Shown: positions 61,708 to 64,000 of the stretch, piece by piece
Numbering within the stretch: the first letter of the stretch is position 1
Layout: every line of letters begins with the position of its first letter
Source: Amoebidium appalachense
Lineage: Eukaryota > Ichthyosporea
Assembly (NCBI GenBank): GCA_963693365.1
Contig: CAVNZM010000014.1
Coordinates: 1,054,001 to 1,118,000, forward strand
Length of the DNA: 64,000 nucleotides
Direction: 5' to 3'
Notes under the pieces: model-generated
The model's input: only the letters and a program-made list of their open reading frames with translations
The model's database searches: none
Told to the model about the DNA's origin: nothing
Position numbers and translations under genes: made by a program

Positions 61708-62116
61708 GACTTAATTCTTTTCAGCTGGTGTAGTATGTTAGCCAGGGAAGTATCGACTTAGGTATCGACGGGGGAGCTTCCCACAAGCCCCGTCTCCTGA
61801 TTTCCTATCTATATTTTTCTTGCTTCTGCTTACTGCTGCAACTTTAACCCCCGGCCTTTCCCACTGCCCTTGCCTGCATAAGCAACCCTGCTCGTCTCTG
61901 ATCAAGACGGGTGACCCACCCATGTTCAAGTGAAACAGTATCTGTGTTGGGTTTCGTTAACGAGGTGAATAGGTCGAAACTCGGGTACTGTGGATGACGT
62001 GGGCCCCCCCTGAGGATGGGCTCTGCTTATTATGCATACTCTTTATGTATGGCTTGCATTCTGCATCGTGTTATCCGTTTGTTCTTGTGTACTTCGTACT
62101 TTTTGACGCATTCAAC
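61705..62116 (+). repeat. Dispersed repeat bounded by poly-C, full-length copy B
   Basis: About 410 bp from CGGGACTTAATTCTTTTCAG to GCATTCAAC, with a C-run on each side (61676-61705 and 62116-62142). It is nearly identical to copy A at 50501-50912 but opposite in orientation. Low divergence between the copies suggests recent spread. No open frame and no clear tRNA-derived promoter were seen. Confidence 0.9.
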
Positions 62117-62906
62117 CCCCCCCCCCCCCCCCCCCCCCCCCCTTATACTTCCATGCAACCGGGCATGGTTGCTCTGTGTCGTGCATCTGGAAACACATAC
62201 ACATTTTTCGCTGCACTGCATTAGTTTGCACACACATTCACCGTTTTGCTCACCTTGACGCATACTGTGCACATGGCTGATGTTGCATACTTGAATGTTT
62301 GCCTTTGCATGTGTCCTGCACCATGCTTCTCATCGATCGTGTATGCGTACTTCGTACCGTGTTCCGCATTCAACCCCCCCCCCCCTACACACCACCCAGT
62401 ACATCACCACCACCACCACCACTTCACACCCACTTTAGAAATTTTGTGTATGCTCTGCACCATTGCATTGTGTTGTCCTTCATAAATATGTACTTCATGC
62501 TTGATGGGATCGATAGGGGAAGTTGCAAGCACTCATGCATATGAGTCTGGAGCCAACGTCTGTACACATGTTATGAGCCGTGTCTAAAACTATTGATGGA
62601 CCAAGTATTCTAACATCGATCATGCAAAAGTTTCATCATTATAACATGTAATTACATGCATGCATGCATGCACATCCTCGTACTTTTTAGGTTGTTTCCG
62701 AAGCTTTTTTTGTTGAGGTGGACCTCCCTCCCTTCCCCCCGGCTTCCGGAGGCCTAGGGCCAACCACCACAAACGTTTTCACATACACACCCATGCACAT
62801 TGGACGCGGCGACACGCGAGGTTGAATCTCGTCTCCAAGGCTATGTACCCACTGGCTTACGTAAGTGGCCAGGCACTACTACGCCACGGGATGTCGCCTG
62901 CGCGGC

Positions 62907-62950
<44 letters not shown>

Positions 62951-63180
62951 CGCAGGGAAGACAGCACTCAGAGTGACTAGGTTGAATCACATCCACACAT
63001 GCACACACTGATCGACGTATGGATGTCGTCCGGAGCTCTGGATTACATACGTGGTAGTATGAAGGTATATCGGCCATGCATTGTGCAGTGCTCAGCGCCG
63101 GGCTGTGCTCTTCGTCTTTCGTGCATGACCAAAGTTGGTATAACATGTGGCTTGGGCACGGGAACTTGCGTTGTGCCCGT
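62117..63180. other. Intergenic region with repeat fragments
   Basis: It includes the second copy of the TTGAATGTTTGCCTTTGCAT repeat (62288-62374) and a related fragment after 62455 (CATTGTGTTGTCCTTCATAA). A (CCA)n patch at 62400 and an A-run (62911-62948) are also present. No gene recognised. Confidence 0.6.
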
Positions 63181-63250
<70 letters not shown>

Positions 63251-63385
63251 GGAGGATCCGGGGGGGGGGGGGGGGGAGGGGGGGGGGGAAAGAGAGAATG
63301 AGAGAGAGAGAGAGAGAGAGAGAATGAGAGAGAGAGAGAGAGAGCCTTGTGTGTGTGTGCGTGTGTGTGTGTGTGTGTGCGTGCG
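63181..63385. repeat. (GA)n with G-run and (TG)n
   Basis: GA repeats (63181-63246 and 63299-63343) flank a G-rich stretch (63258-63288); TG/CG repeats follow (63349-63385). An A-run lies at 63751-63796. No gene is seen from here to the window end. Confidence 0.93.
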
Positions 63386-63744
63386 CGTGTGTGCATTTAA
63401 GTGTTATGTTAGGTGTATGCGCGTTAGCTCCGAGCATGTGATTGAATATGAACTTGTAGAGCATATATCCTCGTTTAAGCAAACTACATAGCTGTGATCA
63501 ATAAACAGGCTGCCAGCTGCATGGGCACCATACGAACGGGGCTATTATGTAGCCCTGACTACCGCATACGTACATAGCAAGTCCCTATGTCCTAAATTTC
63601 AACTAATGATGAACGATCTGCATAAATAATACATTCAGTTTTGGGTGTCCCCCATCCTTCGTACATTCGATACTATGATATCTGAGATTGGAAACATCAA
63701 AAAAAAGTAAGTAAAAGAAACTTTTAAAGGCCAACCATCATTGA

Positions 63745-63798
<54 letters not shown>

Positions 63799-64000
63799 AA
63801 ACTTTCCTGCCCAATCACAGGCCCAGGGGTGACGTCACACTAGATTCGAGGGTGAGCAGACTCAGGTCGCTGGCTCCATCCTCCCAGCCAACCAGTGACT
63901 CACCGTGCCTGCAGAGAGATGACGTCAAGAAATTGTATCCCCCCCCCCCCCCCCCCCCCTCCCTCTCGAAACAAGAGCGCAGACCAATCATGAATGGATG

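Overview
This is a 64-kb window of a nuclear eukaryotic genome. It shows spliceosomal GT-AG introns (up to 23 exons in one gene), TATA and CCAAT promoter motifs, AATAAA signals, DNA-transposon relics and an exceptional load of simple repeats: (CA/TG)n, (GA/CT)n and long poly-C/poly-G tracts. No tRNA, rRNA, CRISPR array or operon was seen. The gene content (a Ste20-type kinase joined to a RasGAP, a CELF/Bruno protein with a very animal-like third RRM, an hnRNP A/B-like protein, and secreted GH114) suggests a unicellular relative of animals and fungi, perhaps an ichthyosporean-like holozoan. That placement is inference, not something the sequence proves.

Layout. 0.17-6.1 kb, minus strand: an NDP-sugar nucleotidyltransferase gene whose last exon(s) lie beyond the left edge. 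7-10.9 kb, plus: a secreted, Cys-rich, N-glycosylated surface protein with a hydrophobic C-terminus, interrupted by a 25-bp frameshifting duplication. 14-32.5 kb, plus: a 23-exon gene that I could join in phase throughout; it encodes about 895 residues with a Ste20/MST-like kinase, a ubiquitin-like (RA/FERM-like) region and a complete RasGAP domain. 34.9-36.3 kb, plus: a secreted GH114 glycosidase. 37.4-38.9 kb: a decayed hAT transposase. 40.7-42.4 kb, plus: an intronless, strongly codon-biased ATP-grasp ligase related to carnosine synthase, with a clear CCAAT/TATA promoter. 43-49.7 kb: repeat-dominated, with a large palindrome, a MITE and unresolved exon-like cassettes. 49.7-54.6 kb, minus: CELF/Bruno-like RNA-binding protein. 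55.6-61.4 kb, plus: hnRNP A/B-like protein, head to head with the CELF gene. 61.4-64 kb: dispersed repeats and microsatellites.

The most notable items are the kinase-UBL-RasGAP fusion, a recurrent arrangement in which a sense-strand C-tract begins just after 5' splice sites, CA microsatellites that themselves supply 3' splice sites, and several uncharacterised mobile or foldback elements, including a dispersed family bounded by poly-C. Exon models were built by hand from open frame, splice consensus and phase, with no transcript evidence. Homopolymer lengths in such sequence may be unreliable.
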